Source of the DNA: Symsagittifera roscoffensis
Lineage: Eukaryota; Xenacoelomorpha; Acoela; Convolutidae
NCBI RefSeq assembly: GCF_963678635.1
Contig: NC_087069.1
Location: forward strand, 868,001-932,000
Reading direction: 5' to 3'
DNA: 64,000 nucleotides
Position 1 is the first letter of the stretch. Every line of letters starts with the position of its first letter. This document shows positions 10,254 through 20,181 of this stretch, piece after piece. The notes under the pieces are model-generated. The model was not told the origin of the DNA, made no database searches, and worked only from the letters and a program-made list of their open reading frames with translations. Position numbers and translations under genes: made by a program.

Positions 10254-10889
10254 ATAAGTCTCGAACAAGACCTTAATAGCTTAGAATTAACCAAAAATAG
10301 ATTAGAATTTAGACAAAACATTTTAAAAATGTTATACGACGATAATTTAATCGAAATGTCTCTACGACTCAATAGATCAGAGCCAATATTCCGAACGATA
10401 ACAGAACTACCCGGAATTGCAAGAAAACCTTGAACCAGAGACGACATACGACAAAATAGAAACTTACCAAATAGTTATATGATAGTACGGCAAAAGTCAA
10501 CACAAACTTTTATATTTAGAATTTTATTAGCAATGAATTTAGATTTTCATTTGCAAACATCAAATCTTGAAGTCAATCTTCATAATCATTTCAGGCGCTA
10601 AACAAAACTATTAATATACAATACCGATTGATAAAAAGATCTCAGATCATTTTCTTAAAATTCTGCAGTATTATATAAAACATGTTTGGAAAATATTTAT
10701 TGAAATTCAAAACAAAAATTAGTAGCATGACAATAAACTGTTAGTAATCATAAAATCATCTAATTGTCCCAGCTTCATCACCTAAAACATAACAGCAATC
10801 ATAAGCTCACTAATATCATTAAAAACTAAATCTTTTTCTTAAACAAATTTAAATCATTTTAAACTTAAAATCACTTAAATTTAAAACCA

Positions 10890-10915
10890 GATCATCAAGG
10901 CTTATCCTTGGATCT
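10890..10915 (+). repeat. Leader hairpin repeat, copy 1
   Basis: GATCATCAAGG, a 5-base loop, then CCTTGGATC: CAAGG pairs with CCTTG and the outer GATC pairs with GATC. It repeats at 10950-10975, 60 bases downstream, together with the preceding TTAAATTTAAAAC. Duplicated hairpins in a leader resemble retroviral dimerisation or packaging elements, by analogy only. Confidence 0.6.
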
Positions 10916-10949
10916 TAATTCATTTTCTCCTTAATTAAATTTAAAACTT

Positions 10950-10975
10950 GATCATCAAGGCCTATCCTTGGATCT
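10950..10975 (+). repeat. Leader hairpin repeat, copy 2
   Basis: Same 26-base hairpin as 10890-10915 with one base change in the loop and a conserved stem. Confidence 0.6.
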
Positions 10976-11605
10976 AAAAGAACAATTTTGTTCTCCCCCA
11001 CCCACTTAGCTAGTGTCTAACGACCTCAAACGTCGATTCACTATCCAACCCTTTCTCAAAACCCAAGACTAATAGAAATTTTTGAACAAAACTAATCATT
11101 CAAATTAGGATAAACAGTGAAGAACTTCGGTTATTCATCCTTCACTTGAACCCTCCTCTTATCAAGACCCAGGATAAATCTTAGACTTAGTAAGTTTAAA
11201 ATAGTATCTAACGAACTACTCGCGTTCTAATTATACCTGAACCTTGTGGATCGATTTACTATTCTCCAACCCTTGAACACAATCACTACCCCTAAGTAAG
11301 ATTAAGTAAGTTAACACCTTAGCTTATACTAGCCACGAGAAAGTAAAAAATCATTCTTCGGAATCGATATACTTTTCTCTACAACCCTGAAAAAATAGAC
11401 CCAGGTTAAGCTAACCAAAAAATCGTAAGGACTAACAGGTTAAGAAAATAGAAATCATCTAACAACTTTCTGCATCCGTCATCCTAAACCTTGTGTCATT
11501 TAAAAAAATCTAGGAAATAAACAAACAATCGTTTTACACAATTGTGAGATAGATAACAAAAAATACGACCTTGTAATCACACCTCATACACAAACAGTTG
11601 GATAT

Positions 11606-11962
11606 ATGAGAACAAAACGACAAACACTAAAAAGAAAAATAATAACCAAACAAAGACAAATAACACGAAAAAGATTTTCCAAAAACCGAAACGCATTTTC
11701 AGAATCAGAAACCAGCAGTTTAGACGAACTTTATAAATTAAAAGAATCTATAGATAAAAATTGCCCCATTCACGATCAATTATATTTTTCCGACTCAGAA
11801 ACAACTTCAAATTCATCAAAAAGAGGAAAAAGAAGAATAAAAAAGCAAAATAAACACAAACCAGTACACTTATACAATTGGAATCAACCAATTAGACACA
11901 TCGATAATTACATATTAACAGTCATCAAACGAAAAAATGAGCTCAACGCACACCCCAGGTGA
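11606..11962 (+). CDS. Small basic protein of unknown function, first ORF of the retroelement
   Basis: 118 codons from ATG 11606. The first 30 residues are dominated by Lys and Arg. Two Ser/acidic patches (ESETSSLDE and SDSETTSNSS) are separated by about 50 residues, and the second is followed by the basic run KRGKRRIKKQNKHK, which resembles a bipartite nuclear-localisation or nucleic-acid-binding region. The last 26 bases overlap the next ORF, whose ATG is at 11937, in another frame. I do not recognise a family. A short basic ORF upstream of gag is not part of the standard gypsy layout, so this could be a regulatory RNA-binding protein. A matrix-like fragment or chance ORF is also possible. 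Confidence 0.5.
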   Translation: MRTKRQTLKRKIITKQRQITRKRFSKNRNAFSESETSSLDELYKLKESIDKNCPIHDQLYFSDSETTSNSSKRGKRRIKKQNKHKPVHLYNWNQPIRHIDNYILTVIKRKNELNAHPR

Positions 11963-13316
11963 AGAAAGTCCAGATGATGATGATATCTTCCCCTTCATTG
12001 TAGATGCAACCAATGATAGAGGACAACATATATTTTGCAAGAATTTACTCTTAAATTTGTTTGAACCCGGAATCAGCCCATGTAAAACAGAGTTCCCAGA
12101 TGTAAAAGTCAAAAGACAAATTATTGATCACTATCTGAAAGATATATGTAATTTGACACAACACTACGGAATCTACACCATAGAATTCACCTCACCAAAC
12201 CCGAATCACCGCAAATATGTAATTCAAGCAGACGACCTTGATTTAGAATTTTCAAAAGTATTCTCAGAATATATAAAAAGCATACAATATCATAACTCAC
12301 AAAGAGCAAACTCCATATTTACTAATGAAGTTTTTGCAATAATATATAGTTATATCTCAATATTAGAAAACGAAATCCCAATCCCAAATGTCTCACCGAC
12401 AGAGACATCTAAACATATAAGGGTACGACATGAAATCACACTATTTTCATCTTTCCTAAATATAATTAAAGAAAATTTCACTAAAGATGAAGTTTCACAA
12501 CATACAAAACATGACTTACAAAAAATTTTGGCATGGTTTATAATAGATTATTTCACACATAATATAGATTTAATTTCACGAGCAAGAAAAAATTTTAGAC
12601 CTCAAAATTCAAACGATGATACCGCCATCACAGAACAGTCAGACTACATTTGGGACCCCGAATGGTCTCATTATGCATTCATAAGTTTTCCACAATCAAT
12701 CTCAAGTCAAGCAATAAGTACAATATCTTATACAAGAGATTATGTAAGAGTAGTACCATTAACCATTGACGCAACACCATTAAACTACAATACATTCTTA
12801 CCTGATACGCGAAATAACAGTTTTAATTCGACCGTCATACACAATGAAAACCTTAATGGAACTAGGAATCTCACTCAACAAGATATTCAGACACCATCAC
12901 ACTTCATAAATGAAGAAATTGTCCAAACAACAACAACTACACAACAAAGTATTTCACCGATACGTCCAAATTTAACAACACCGAGAAATACAAACACTTC
13001 ACTAGCACAGGTAACCTTACAATCAACCGTTAAACCATCGGTTGCTCCAAAATATTCACAAATGGATTACCAAACATATAGACCCATGACAATACCGTCA
13101 AAAACACGCAGAACGTTCACAAGAAACAATTTTGCGGAACATAATTATAATTATACACATTCATCAAAAACAAACTATCCTCCACGAAATAATAATAATA
13201 ATCAAATCAGATCTCGATATTGGAATAATCCAATGGCAACAACCAATTCAGTAAATTTTCAAGCTAATCCACATCCTCCACAGGATCATAGTGAAAATTA
13301 CCCATTCTTTCATTAG
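11937..13316 (+). CDS. Long Gag-like N-terminal ORF
   Basis: 459 codons from ATG 11937 to TAG 13314-13316. It starts with an acidic segment (EESPDDDD), continues with about 230 residues of helical character, and ends in an Asn/Thr/Gln/Pro-rich low-complexity tail from about residue 300. No known domain is visible. The frame is the same as that of the Gag ORF at 13557, and between them only the TAG at 13314 and the TAA at 13548 interrupt an otherwise open frame. The likeliest reading is one very long Gag precursor broken by two nonsense changes. Alternatively it is a separate protein expressed before Gag. A CAG|GTGAAG at 11956-11964 could serve as a splice donor just after the start codon, as in errantivirus env splicing, but no in-frame acceptor was confirmed. 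Confidence 0.7.
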   Translation: MSSTHTPGEESPDDDDIFPFIVDATNDRGQHIFCKNLLLNLFEPGISPCKTEFPDVKVKRQIIDHYLKDICNLTQHYGIYTIEFTSPNPNHRKYVIQADDLDLEFSKVFSEYIKSIQYHNSQRANSIFTNEVFAIIYSYISILENEIPIPNVSPTETSKHIRVRHEITLFSSFLNIIKENFTKDEVSQHTKHDLQKILAWFIIDYFTHNIDLISRARKNFRPQNSNDDTAITEQSDYIWDPEWSHYAFISFPQSISSQAISTISYTRDYVRVVPLTIDATPLNYNTFLPDTRNNSFNSTVIHNENLNGTRNLTQQDIQTPSHFINEEIVQTTTTTQQSISPIRPNLTTPRNTNTSLAQVTLQSTVKPSVAPKYSQMDYQTYRPMTIPSKTRRTFTRNNFAEHNYNYTHSSKTNYPPRNNNNNQIRSRYWNNPMATTNSVNFQANPHPPQDHSENYPFFH

Positions 13317-13346
13317 AATAAAAATAAAAAACAAGCACCTCATCAA

Positions 13347-13550
13347 ATGAATTATCTATCCTCTGATGATGATTATTTACAACCAGATATATTTGCACCA
13401 TATACCCAAGAACATCGCGGACAAGGAGTACAGAAACCATATACACATCATAGAATTTTTTCTCCACATCCAACAGATACACAAAATCAACAACCAATAC
13501 AAATGCAAAACCCAATTAATACACAATCCTTTCAACCAATTCAGCCATAA
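13347..13550 (+). pseudogene. Gln/Pro-rich linker piece of the broken gag frame
   Basis: 67 codons from ATG 13347 to TAA 13548-13550, in the same frame as the ORFs before and after. The Gln/Asn/Pro-rich composition (repeats of QPIQ and QMQN type) carries on past the TAA into the start of the next ORF. This argues for a nonsense mutation inside one coding region and against a separate gene. Confidence 0.6.
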
Positions 13551-13556
13551 AACCCA

Positions 13557-14579
13557 ATGATTACACACTCATATCAACCAACACAAATGCAAAATGAAAT
13601 CCCACTTCCATATTATCTTCAACAACACGAAATAACAAAAAATCAACTTTCAAATTTTTCACAAATGCCAAATGCAGCAGAATCATTACAAATGACAATG
13701 AATCCATACCTTATGGGTGGATCATCAATAACATCAAACAAACCATTAATGGTATTCACAGGAACAGACCCTGAATATTCTGTAGAAGATTATTTAAATG
13801 CAGTAACAGCAAATTTAATTTTAAATATAGGACCTGAACCAATTAATACGCCACTACATCAAAACTGGATACATCGAAGCACAGCGTTGATACAGACAAC
13901 CTTAGAAGGCGCAGCCCAAAAATGGTTTTCAGTATTGCCTATAGAAATAAAATCAAATTGGAAGAGATTTACACAAGAATTTTCAAAAATGTTTGACTCC
14001 GAAAGAAACAAACAACAACAAAGAGTTTTATGTAATGAAATTCGCAGATTACCAAATGAAACCATCAAACAATTAGCGGTACGTATCGAAACACTAGTTC
14101 GAAAAGCATATTCATTAAATACACACGATTATAAAAACACAAAAATGACAGAAATCTTAATGATGACCTTAACACCTCAATTAAGGAAAATAGCAATAAA
14201 AAAGAGAGCATCTCATCCTTCCTCAATCCGAGAGCCCGATTTAGATTTTCGAAAACTAGTAGACAAGCTAGAGCAAGCGGAAATCACAATGAAACTTGAA
14301 GAAACAGAAAATCAGAAATTACAATATGTTAACCGAATCGAAACAAATACCACAAGTATCAACAATATACAGGAATCAGATACAGACCTTGTTGAAAAAA
14401 TCACTGAAATACTCAATATTTATGAAAAACACCCAAACTTTAAAGGCAAACCATCTTTCAAAAAATGGTGTAATTATTGCCGACGATACGGACATAGCAT
14501 TTCTGACAAAAACAACAAGATAATCAAAACAAACCTCAAAAATATAAAGAACCAAATAAATCATTCTATCAGTACATGA
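13557..14579 (+). CDS. gag: Gag (capsid) with degenerate zinc knuckle
   Basis: 340 codons. Residues about 65-250 have the pattern of the Retrotrans_gag family: a VFTGTDPEYSVEDYL-like start, GAAQKWFSVLP near residue 118, then WKRFTQEFSKMF and a helical region with LPNETIKQLAVRIETLVRKAY. Residues 305-313 form the first three ligands of a CCHC knuckle (Cys305, Cys308, His313), but position 318 is Lys where the last Cys is expected. Directly after this, at 14504-14510, the protein-like reading moves to the -1 frame, so a small indel seems to have removed the fourth ligand and broken the frame. The TGA at 14577-14579 overlaps an ATG (ATGA). Gag would assemble the particle and bind the RNA genome. 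Confidence 0.8.
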   Translation: MITHSYQPTQMQNEIPLPYYLQQHEITKNQLSNFSQMPNAAESLQMTMNPYLMGGSSITSNKPLMVFTGTDPEYSVEDYLNAVTANLILNIGPEPINTPLHQNWIHRSTALIQTTLEGAAQKWFSVLPIEIKSNWKRFTQEFSKMFDSERNKQQQRVLCNEIRRLPNETIKQLAVRIETLVRKAYSLNTHDYKNTKMTEILMMTLTPQLRKIAIKKRASHPSSIREPDLDFRKLVDKLEQAEITMKLEETENQKLQYVNRIETNTTSINNIQESDTDLVEKITEILNIYEKHPNFKGKPSFKKWCNYCRRYGHSISDKNNKIIKTNLKNIKNQINHSIST

Positions 14580-15142
14580 AGAAAGATCAAAATCTACCAA
14601 ACAAAAATGTATACAGCAACAACAGTTCAGGAAAACCACTTCCGAACAATACCAACTACACGAGAAATCAATCACCATATAACTCAAGTTATAGAGGAAG
14701 ATCACCAGAACGAAGAAATACACAAAATTCGTCACAAAATCATTACAATAGACCAAATAGTCGAAATAACTTTTCCAGATCAAATTCAAATACAACACAA
14801 TTTGTTTCTAGATCTAATTTCCAATCAAGGAATAGATACTATCCAAACAGTCAGTCACGAAACTCATCATATAATAGGAATAGAAACTATTCCAATAATC
14901 GAAATAGAAGTTATTCAAACAATCGAAATCAGAGTTACCCGAACAATCGATCAAGGAATAACTCATATAACAGATCAAACTATCACAGACCAAACAATAA
15001 TTATCAAAATAGATCAAGAAACAATTCACAAAATCGACATTCAAGTTATAATAATCGTTATAGAAATTATTCCCAATCACCACACAGAAATAATAATCAT
15101 TATAACAATTCCAACAATCGCCACAGAAGTAGTACACCTTAA
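14507..15142 (+). pseudogene. Arg/Asn/Ser/Tyr-rich nucleocapsid-like region
   Basis: Open in the -1 frame relative to Gag from 14507; an ATG at 14576 overlaps the Gag stop. About 200 codons made almost only of Asn, Arg, Ser, Tyr and Gln, with repeated units of the NRNRSYSNNRN kind. Such low-complexity basic tracts behave as RNA-binding nucleocapsid tails. The TAA at 15140-15142 interrupts the frame, which then stays open in the same phase through the protease region, so it is probably an acquired stop. The ATGA could allow re-initiation if the separation from Gag were real. Confidence 0.65.
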
Positions 15143-15769
15143 CATCAAAGACATATAAACCAAGTACAATCAAATCCAGAAACAACATCAGACCCCCCAG
15201 GTATTGATGTCACAGTAAATGACGAACTACAACTAAACCAAATAAACTGTGGATCATCAGATTCAGAAAGTGAAACAGAAAACACTACCTCCATCAATAT
15301 GATAACAGTCGAAAATGACTACGAACCTATTATATATGAACAACCTTTTTCATCACATATTTATGAAAACCAATTGGAACTCCTTCACAATTATTATATT
15401 GAACCCATCCATTCCACACAAACAACACAAGAAACTAGCGAAATCAACACTACAAATAAATCCAATGAAAATGACAAAACAAAATGCTTGAATTTAAATC
15501 ACATCTATCAAAATATACAAAAAGAACAACCTAAAGAAAAAATTTGGACAAAACCATTTCTTTTAGAAAGTCCAAGAAACAAAGAATTTCAACCACCAGA
15601 TCTTGAAATTGATTTTCTAATTGATTCAGGAGCAGAATCAAACATAATAAACATTCCCACATGGAATGAGATAAAAACATTACACCCAAAATTAACACCT
15701 CTTGAAACCTCCAGTAAACTAGCAACAGCACAAGGATCAACATTGGTAAACTATGGAAAAATTCAATGA
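15143..15769 (+). pseudogene. Retroelement aspartic protease region
   Basis: The same frame as 14507-15142 continues open after the TAA; the first ATG is at 15299. The active-site box DFLIDSGAESNIINIP (Asp at 15623-15625) is the typical retropepsin DSGA motif with a following hydrophobic strand. An acidic Ser/Glu segment comes before it. A TGA at 15767-15769 stops the frame, and protein-like sequence carries on in phase to 16084. The protease would process the Gag-Pol precursor. The flanking stops suggest a damaged polyprotein gene. Confidence 0.75.
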
Positions 15770-15790
15770 TTTCTTCTCCCCACAAGAACA

Positions 15791-16084
15791 ATGGAGCAGA
15801 ATAAAATTTTAAATAAACCATTTAAACAAATATTTCATATCACTGATATTAAACATAATATCATTGGGATACCATTTATCTCTAAATATATACCAACAAT
15901 CAACATCTTAAACAGTAAAATACTAATCAAAGATAAATACACAAAAACAAAAGACACATCCCTAACATTCTTCCAAAGATTAAACAAACCACCACCATTC
16001 TTTTCAAAATTTTATCCAATATATAACCAACAAAGAAAACACCTGAAACCACTATCAGGAAACATATATATATATTTTCAATAA
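15791..16084 (+). pseudogene. Protease C-terminal / linker part of the broken pol frame
   Basis: In phase with the protease frame after the TGA at 15767; ATG at 15791. Contains the segment TDIKHNIIGIPFISKYIP, which fits the second half of a retropepsin (hydrophobic-Ile-Ile-Gly motif), then a Lys-rich linker. It ends at a TAA at 16082 just after a run of alternating TA (about 16064-16074). From there the protein-like reading continues in the frame of the main pol ORF, so slippage in the TA run probably broke the frame. Confidence 0.6.
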
Positions 16085-16131
16085 AACAAGTTCACCAATA
16101 TGATAAAAAACAAAATAAACAACAACTCTAT

Positions 16132-19100
16132 ATGTCAGACTTTGAATTCAAACCTATCCATAAGTTTTTCAAAATCACAATCTCATCCATAAAATATTTG
16201 AAAAACTCGAATTCAGATATTATATCTCTGCATGTATACAACAATACACCCTATCAAGTAACACTACCTTTAGGACTTTTAGGCTATTGCGAAACCAACG
16301 CTACGATGTCACCAATACACGAAAAAGAATATCGCGTAAATAATATACTCCAATTATTAGATATTTGTCAATCCACAATTCTTAATGAAGAATTATCCAT
16401 AAATAATATAATAAGTAATGAAAAGAGAAATACAGACTATTTCACAAAAACCCCATACTTCAAACCTACATTCAACATAAGTAACCACACAGAGACTCAA
16501 CAGAAGTTTTTAACAATGTTTAACTTCCAACACTCACAAATAACACAAGACGAATTTGATAAATTAGCCAAACAGCTAATAAAATATTCATCAGTCTATG
16601 CAACATCCAAATTTGATGTTAGCAAAATCAGCTCATCACTACATCTCCCATTAAAACCTGACGCAGTTTTCAAAAAACAAAGAGCAAGTAAAGTACCAAT
16701 TCATTTACACGATAAAGTGAACAGATTACTTGACATTTTAGAACAATACAAGATTATATCACCGGTAAACAAAGAAGAACAACCAAAAGGTAACACATTT
16801 ATCAACCCTGTTATCATCCTAGCAAAAGGAGAATCATTAAAAATAGTTCTAGACGCTAGATACCTTAATTCACTAATAGACGAATCAAAATGCAATTGGC
16901 CTATTGAACCAATACAAGTTATTTTAACAAAAATAAACGGAAAATACTTTACAACCGCAGATATGAATAGTGCATATAATCAAATGCCACTAGATGAACA
17001 ATCACGACGCTTAACACAATTTGTTATTGGAAACCAGCAATATGAATTCAACCGCCTAATCTATGGAATATCCATAGGACCAGCAGCATTTTCAGCTTTT
17101 ATGAGCAAAATTTTTAGACCACTTATACTCAAGAAAAACGCAATCACTTATTTAGACGATGTTTCTATGCAATCACAGACAAAAGAAGAAATGTTTAAAG
17201 TTTTAGAACACTATCACAAAATACTTCAGAACGAAAATCTGAAGGCCGCCCCCGATAAATCACACTTCTTTTTAACACGAGTTAAATTCTTAGGACATAA
17301 TATAGAAAGAAAAACAATCACTCCATTAAAATCACGCATTGATGCTATTCAGAAGCTCCAACCACCAACAAACAAAAAGAAAATCCAAGAATTCCTTGGA
17401 ATGTTAAACTTTTTAAGCAAATATGTCTATAAAATGCAATTATACCTAAGACCTTTTTATAATATACTTAGACAACAAAATTATTTTGAATGGAATACAG
17501 AACATCAAATACGATTTGAAGAAAATAAAAAACGCTTAACTGAACAAATTTCGAATACAATTCCCGATCCAAATCAACCATTCTATGCAATGTGCGATGC
17601 TTCGAATTTTGGCATCGGCGCAGCATTACTACAATCACACAATGGTACAAACAAAATGAACCTTATATCAGCAAATTCTCGATTATTCACTCAAGCAGAG
17701 CTACGACTCTCAACTCTAATGAGAGAATGTACAGCCATAATATATACACTAACAGAATATGAATTTCTGATACTTGGATCAAAACATCCAACAGTTCTAT
17801 TTACAGATCACAAACCAATCATCTTTCTCTTTACACAAAAATCCAATCCAAATCACAGAGTTTATAGATTTCAATTAATTCTAATGAAATTCCCAAACTT
17901 ACATATAGTTTGGACAGCAGGAAAAAATCTTGCATTACCAGACACATTAAGTCGAAATACACCACCTGAATTACTTACACGTAAAACTACAGTTGAACTA
18001 CCCAAAAATATAAAATTCTATCTTGCAAAAAACGAAACATCACCCCGACTAGAATGCAAATATGCAGTAAAAACTGACGTTGAACAATCACAAATAAATA
18101 ATTTACAACAATTCCCACTTTATTTAGATTGCCAAAATAACCACTACGAAGTTGATCTACTTGGAACATCAACTTTTAAACCAATTCCATATTCACAATG
18201 GATAAAAAATAACACCCAACAAAAAAGAGTAAAACAATATCCACATAAAAAAGACCTTTTTCCATTAATTGAAAAAGAAAATCTAACTGATAAAATAAAT
18301 TTATCAGGACCACAAACAAACGATTCAAAATACACAATAAATCAAGTTTTTGATCTCCATGACCCACTTGACACAATTCCTTTATCTAAAATAGAAATTG
18401 AAAACATTTTTCTCCCCCCAACAGATAAAATTACAATTAATACCTTGAAACAATATCAAAATCTTGACCCAGTAATTAGACAACTAAAATCATGGCACAA
18501 ATATAAAATTAAACCCATAAAAGCAGATACCACAATTTTAGGAAATAAAACACTCCTCCGATATTTTCGAAAAATTAATAATACAACAATTAATGAAAAC
18601 ACAGACCTTCTAGAATACCAATTAAATGAATCAACAGTTCCCTGTCTCCCTTTAAGTTTGATTCTCATAGCTTTTAACCTTTCACATACACAAAACATTA
18701 AAGGAAACTCTGGATCAGAGAAAACATATTCAAATTTCATACAAAACTTTTATTTTCCAAATGCACCAATTTGGATAAAAGTACTATGCAATGGTTGTAT
18801 AGTATGTCAGCTAAATAAACCTTATCCAAATCAAAAACAAATAGCACAAAAACAAGATTTTAAAGGACAAAGTTTGTACTTTAACCACCGTATTTCATTT
18901 GATACAAAAGGACCAATTTCACCTTCATCCGAAGGAAACTCCTACATTATGGTAATTGTTGACGCATTTACACATTATGTAGCACTTAACCCAGTACCAC
19001 ATTGTAACGCTTATTATGCTTACACAACACTTTATGAACACTGGATAGCTAAATTCGGACTACCAGAAATTTTAGTTACAGACAACGGTACAGAATTCAT

Positions 19101-20181
19101 AAATAATGAAATCATCACACTATGTCATTTATATAACATCAAACATAAACCACGTACATCTCACGCACCTTGGACAAACGGCTTAGTCGAAGGTATGAAC
19201 CGTTCACTACAAGAATATCTTAGATGTATCATCAATGGAAATGATACAAGATACACCGAATGGTCAGCAGATGTAAAACTATTTCCCTTAGCATATAATT
19301 CACAAATCACGACAACTCTAGAAATGTCACCATATGAAATGGTTTTTAATCAAAAGCCACGCAAACCGATTATGTTTACAGCAAACTCTCATAAAAATGC
19401 ACAAAGTTATTGTCAACCGAATAAAGACTCAATTTGTTATAACCTACCTCTACACACACACGATGAAGATCATTTTTATCACCCACAAATTCTTAAATTA
19501 GCCTCCGGTACACACACCGAATGGATTTTAAACAGAGATAAAAAACACAATGAAATTTACCAAAAAGTAACAAAAAAGTTGTTACAAAGGCAAAACATTA
19601 ATGAACAAATAAATTCAAGCTTTACACCAGCCTCAGATTTAAAAATTGGAACATTTGTTTTAATACCCAATTTTAACACTCAAAAAGGAATTTCTAAAAA
19701 ATTACAACCCCTTCGTAAAGGACCATACCAAATAATTGCCAAACCCACTGACGTCACATATAAAATCACCGACTCAGACAAAAAAGAAATTGTTCAACAT
19801 CGAGACAATCTATTACCTTATTACCCAAAAGAATACGCACTACGCGAACTAACTCAGTTATATTCTTTCACAGGTTTAAACGTTATTCAAAATAACCCAC
19901 AAATGGAAAATAAACCAAAAGAACAACATGACATTCACCTCGAAAACCAAAATGAAAAATCAACTACAACGAAAAGCAATACAAAAAAGCTAGATCAAAA
20001 TACACCTCAAAAAGAAAGAAAAAATAGAAAAATGACAGAAAAAATAATACCCCAAGAACAAATCGACAAATCAGAACATAGAGAGTCATCACGACTTAGA
20101 ACTCAACCACGTAAAAACTATAAAACATTCATCCCACAACCTAAAATATTAAAGAAAGTCGAATTTCAAAAACAGCTTTAA
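16132..20181 (+). CDS. pol: Pol: reverse transcriptase, RNase H and integrase
   Basis: 1349 codons from ATG 16132; the frame is already open upstream to about 16060. Reverse transcriptase: KIVLDARYLN near residue 239, first catalytic Asp at 277 (TADMNSAY), YLDD at 340-343. RNase H: Asp489 (MCDASNFGIGAALLQS), a Glu in the MRECTAIIYTL segment, and TDHKPI. Integrase: zinc finger with His852, Asn859 in place of the second His, and CNGCIVC at 886-892; the catalytic triad is Asp924, Asp984 and Glu1020, spacing D,D(35)E. A GPY/F module (KGPYQII) lies near residue 1195, followed by a basic Lys/Arg/Gln tail. The order places it in Ty3/gypsy. The frame is intact and the catalytic residues are all present except for the zinc-finger His. 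Confidence 0.95.
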   Translation: MSDFEFKPIHKFFKITISSIKYLKNSNSDIISLHVYNNTPYQVTLPLGLLGYCETNATMSPIHEKEYRVNNILQLLDICQSTILNEELSINNIISNEKRNTDYFTKTPYFKPTFNISNHTETQQKFLTMFNFQHSQITQDEFDKLAKQLIKYSSVYATSKFDVSKISSSLHLPLKPDAVFKKQRASKVPIHLHDKVNRLLDILEQYKIISPVNKEEQPKGNTFINPVIILAKGESLKIVLDARYLNSLIDESKCNWPIEPIQVILTKINGKYFTTADMNSAYNQMPLDEQSRRLTQFVIGNQQYEFNRLIYGISIGPAAFSAFMSKIFRPLILKKNAITYLDDVSMQSQTKEEMFKVLEHYHKILQNENLKAAPDKSHFFLTRVKFLGHNIERKTITPLKSRIDAIQKLQPPTNKKKIQEFLGMLNFLSKYVYKMQLYLRPFYNILRQQNYFEWNTEHQIRFEENKKRLTEQISNTIPDPNQPFYAMCDASNFGIGAALLQSHNGTNKMNLISANSRLFTQAELRLSTLMRECTAIIYTLTEYEFLILGSKHPTVLFTDHKPIIFLFTQKSNPNHRVYRFQLILMKFPNLHIVWTAGKNLALPDTLSRNTPPELLTRKTTVELPKNIKFYLAKNETSPRLECKYAVKTDVEQSQINNLQQFPLYLDCQNNHYEVDLLGTSTFKPIPYSQWIKNNTQQKRVKQYPHKKDLFPLIEKENLTDKINLSGPQTNDSKYTINQVFDLHDPLDTIPLSKIEIENIFLPPTDKITINTLKQYQNLDPVIRQLKSWHKYKIKPIKADTTILGNKTLLRYFRKINNTTINENTDLLEYQLNESTVPCLPLSLILIAFNLSHTQNIKGNSGSEKTYSNFIQNFYFPNAPIWIKVLCNGCIVCQLNKPYPNQKQIAQKQDFKGQSLYFNHRISFDTKGPISPSSEGNSYIMVIVDAFTHYVALNPVPHCNAYYAYTTLYEHWIAKFGLPEILVTDNGTEFINNEIITLCHLYNIKHKPRTSHAPWTNGLVEGMNRSLQEYLRCIINGNDTRYTEWSADVKLFPLAYNSQITTTLEMSPYEMVFNQKPRKPIMFTANSHKNAQSYCQPNKDSICYNLPLHTHDEDHFYHPQILKLASGTHTEWILNRDKKHNEIYQKVTKKLLQRQNINEQINSSFTPASDLKIGTFVLIPNFNTQKGISKKLQPLRKGPYQIIAKPTDVTYKITDSDKKEIVQHRDNLLPYYPKEYALRELTQLYSFTGLNVIQNNPQMENKPKEQHDIHLENQNEKSTTTKSNTKKLDQNTPQKERKNRKMTEKIIPQEQIDKSEHRESSRLRTQPRKNYKTFIPQPKILKKVEFQKQL

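Larger units (their letters stand above)
10242..11605 (+). other. Untranslated leader of the retroelement
   Basis: About 1.36 kb between the LTR and the first ORF with no supported gene, which is long for such elements. It holds the primer-binding site, a pair of repeated hairpins (10890-10975) and three loose repeats of a motif like TCGAT-n-TACT-n-CCAACCCTTGA (around 11033, 11250 and 11362). It would be the place for packaging or translation-control signals. Confidence 0.6.

Noticed and set aside
10067-10447. 126-codon minus-strand frame across the 5' LTR end
   Set aside because: It spans the LTR border and primer-binding site, is antisense to the element and shows no domain.
14460-14580. 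Programmed -1 frameshift between Gag and the next frame
   Set aside because: The -1 frame has a stop at 14504-14506, directly before the break, and the zinc-knuckle's last Cys is lost there. A plain indel explains this better than a slippery site. Sibling copies could change this view.
14607-15158. Plus-strand frame rich in Ile/Thr/Gln overlapping the nucleocapsid-like region
   Set aside because: It is the shifted reading of the Asn/Arg/Ser repeat. The frame at 14507-15142 continues the protein pattern and leads in phase into the protease.
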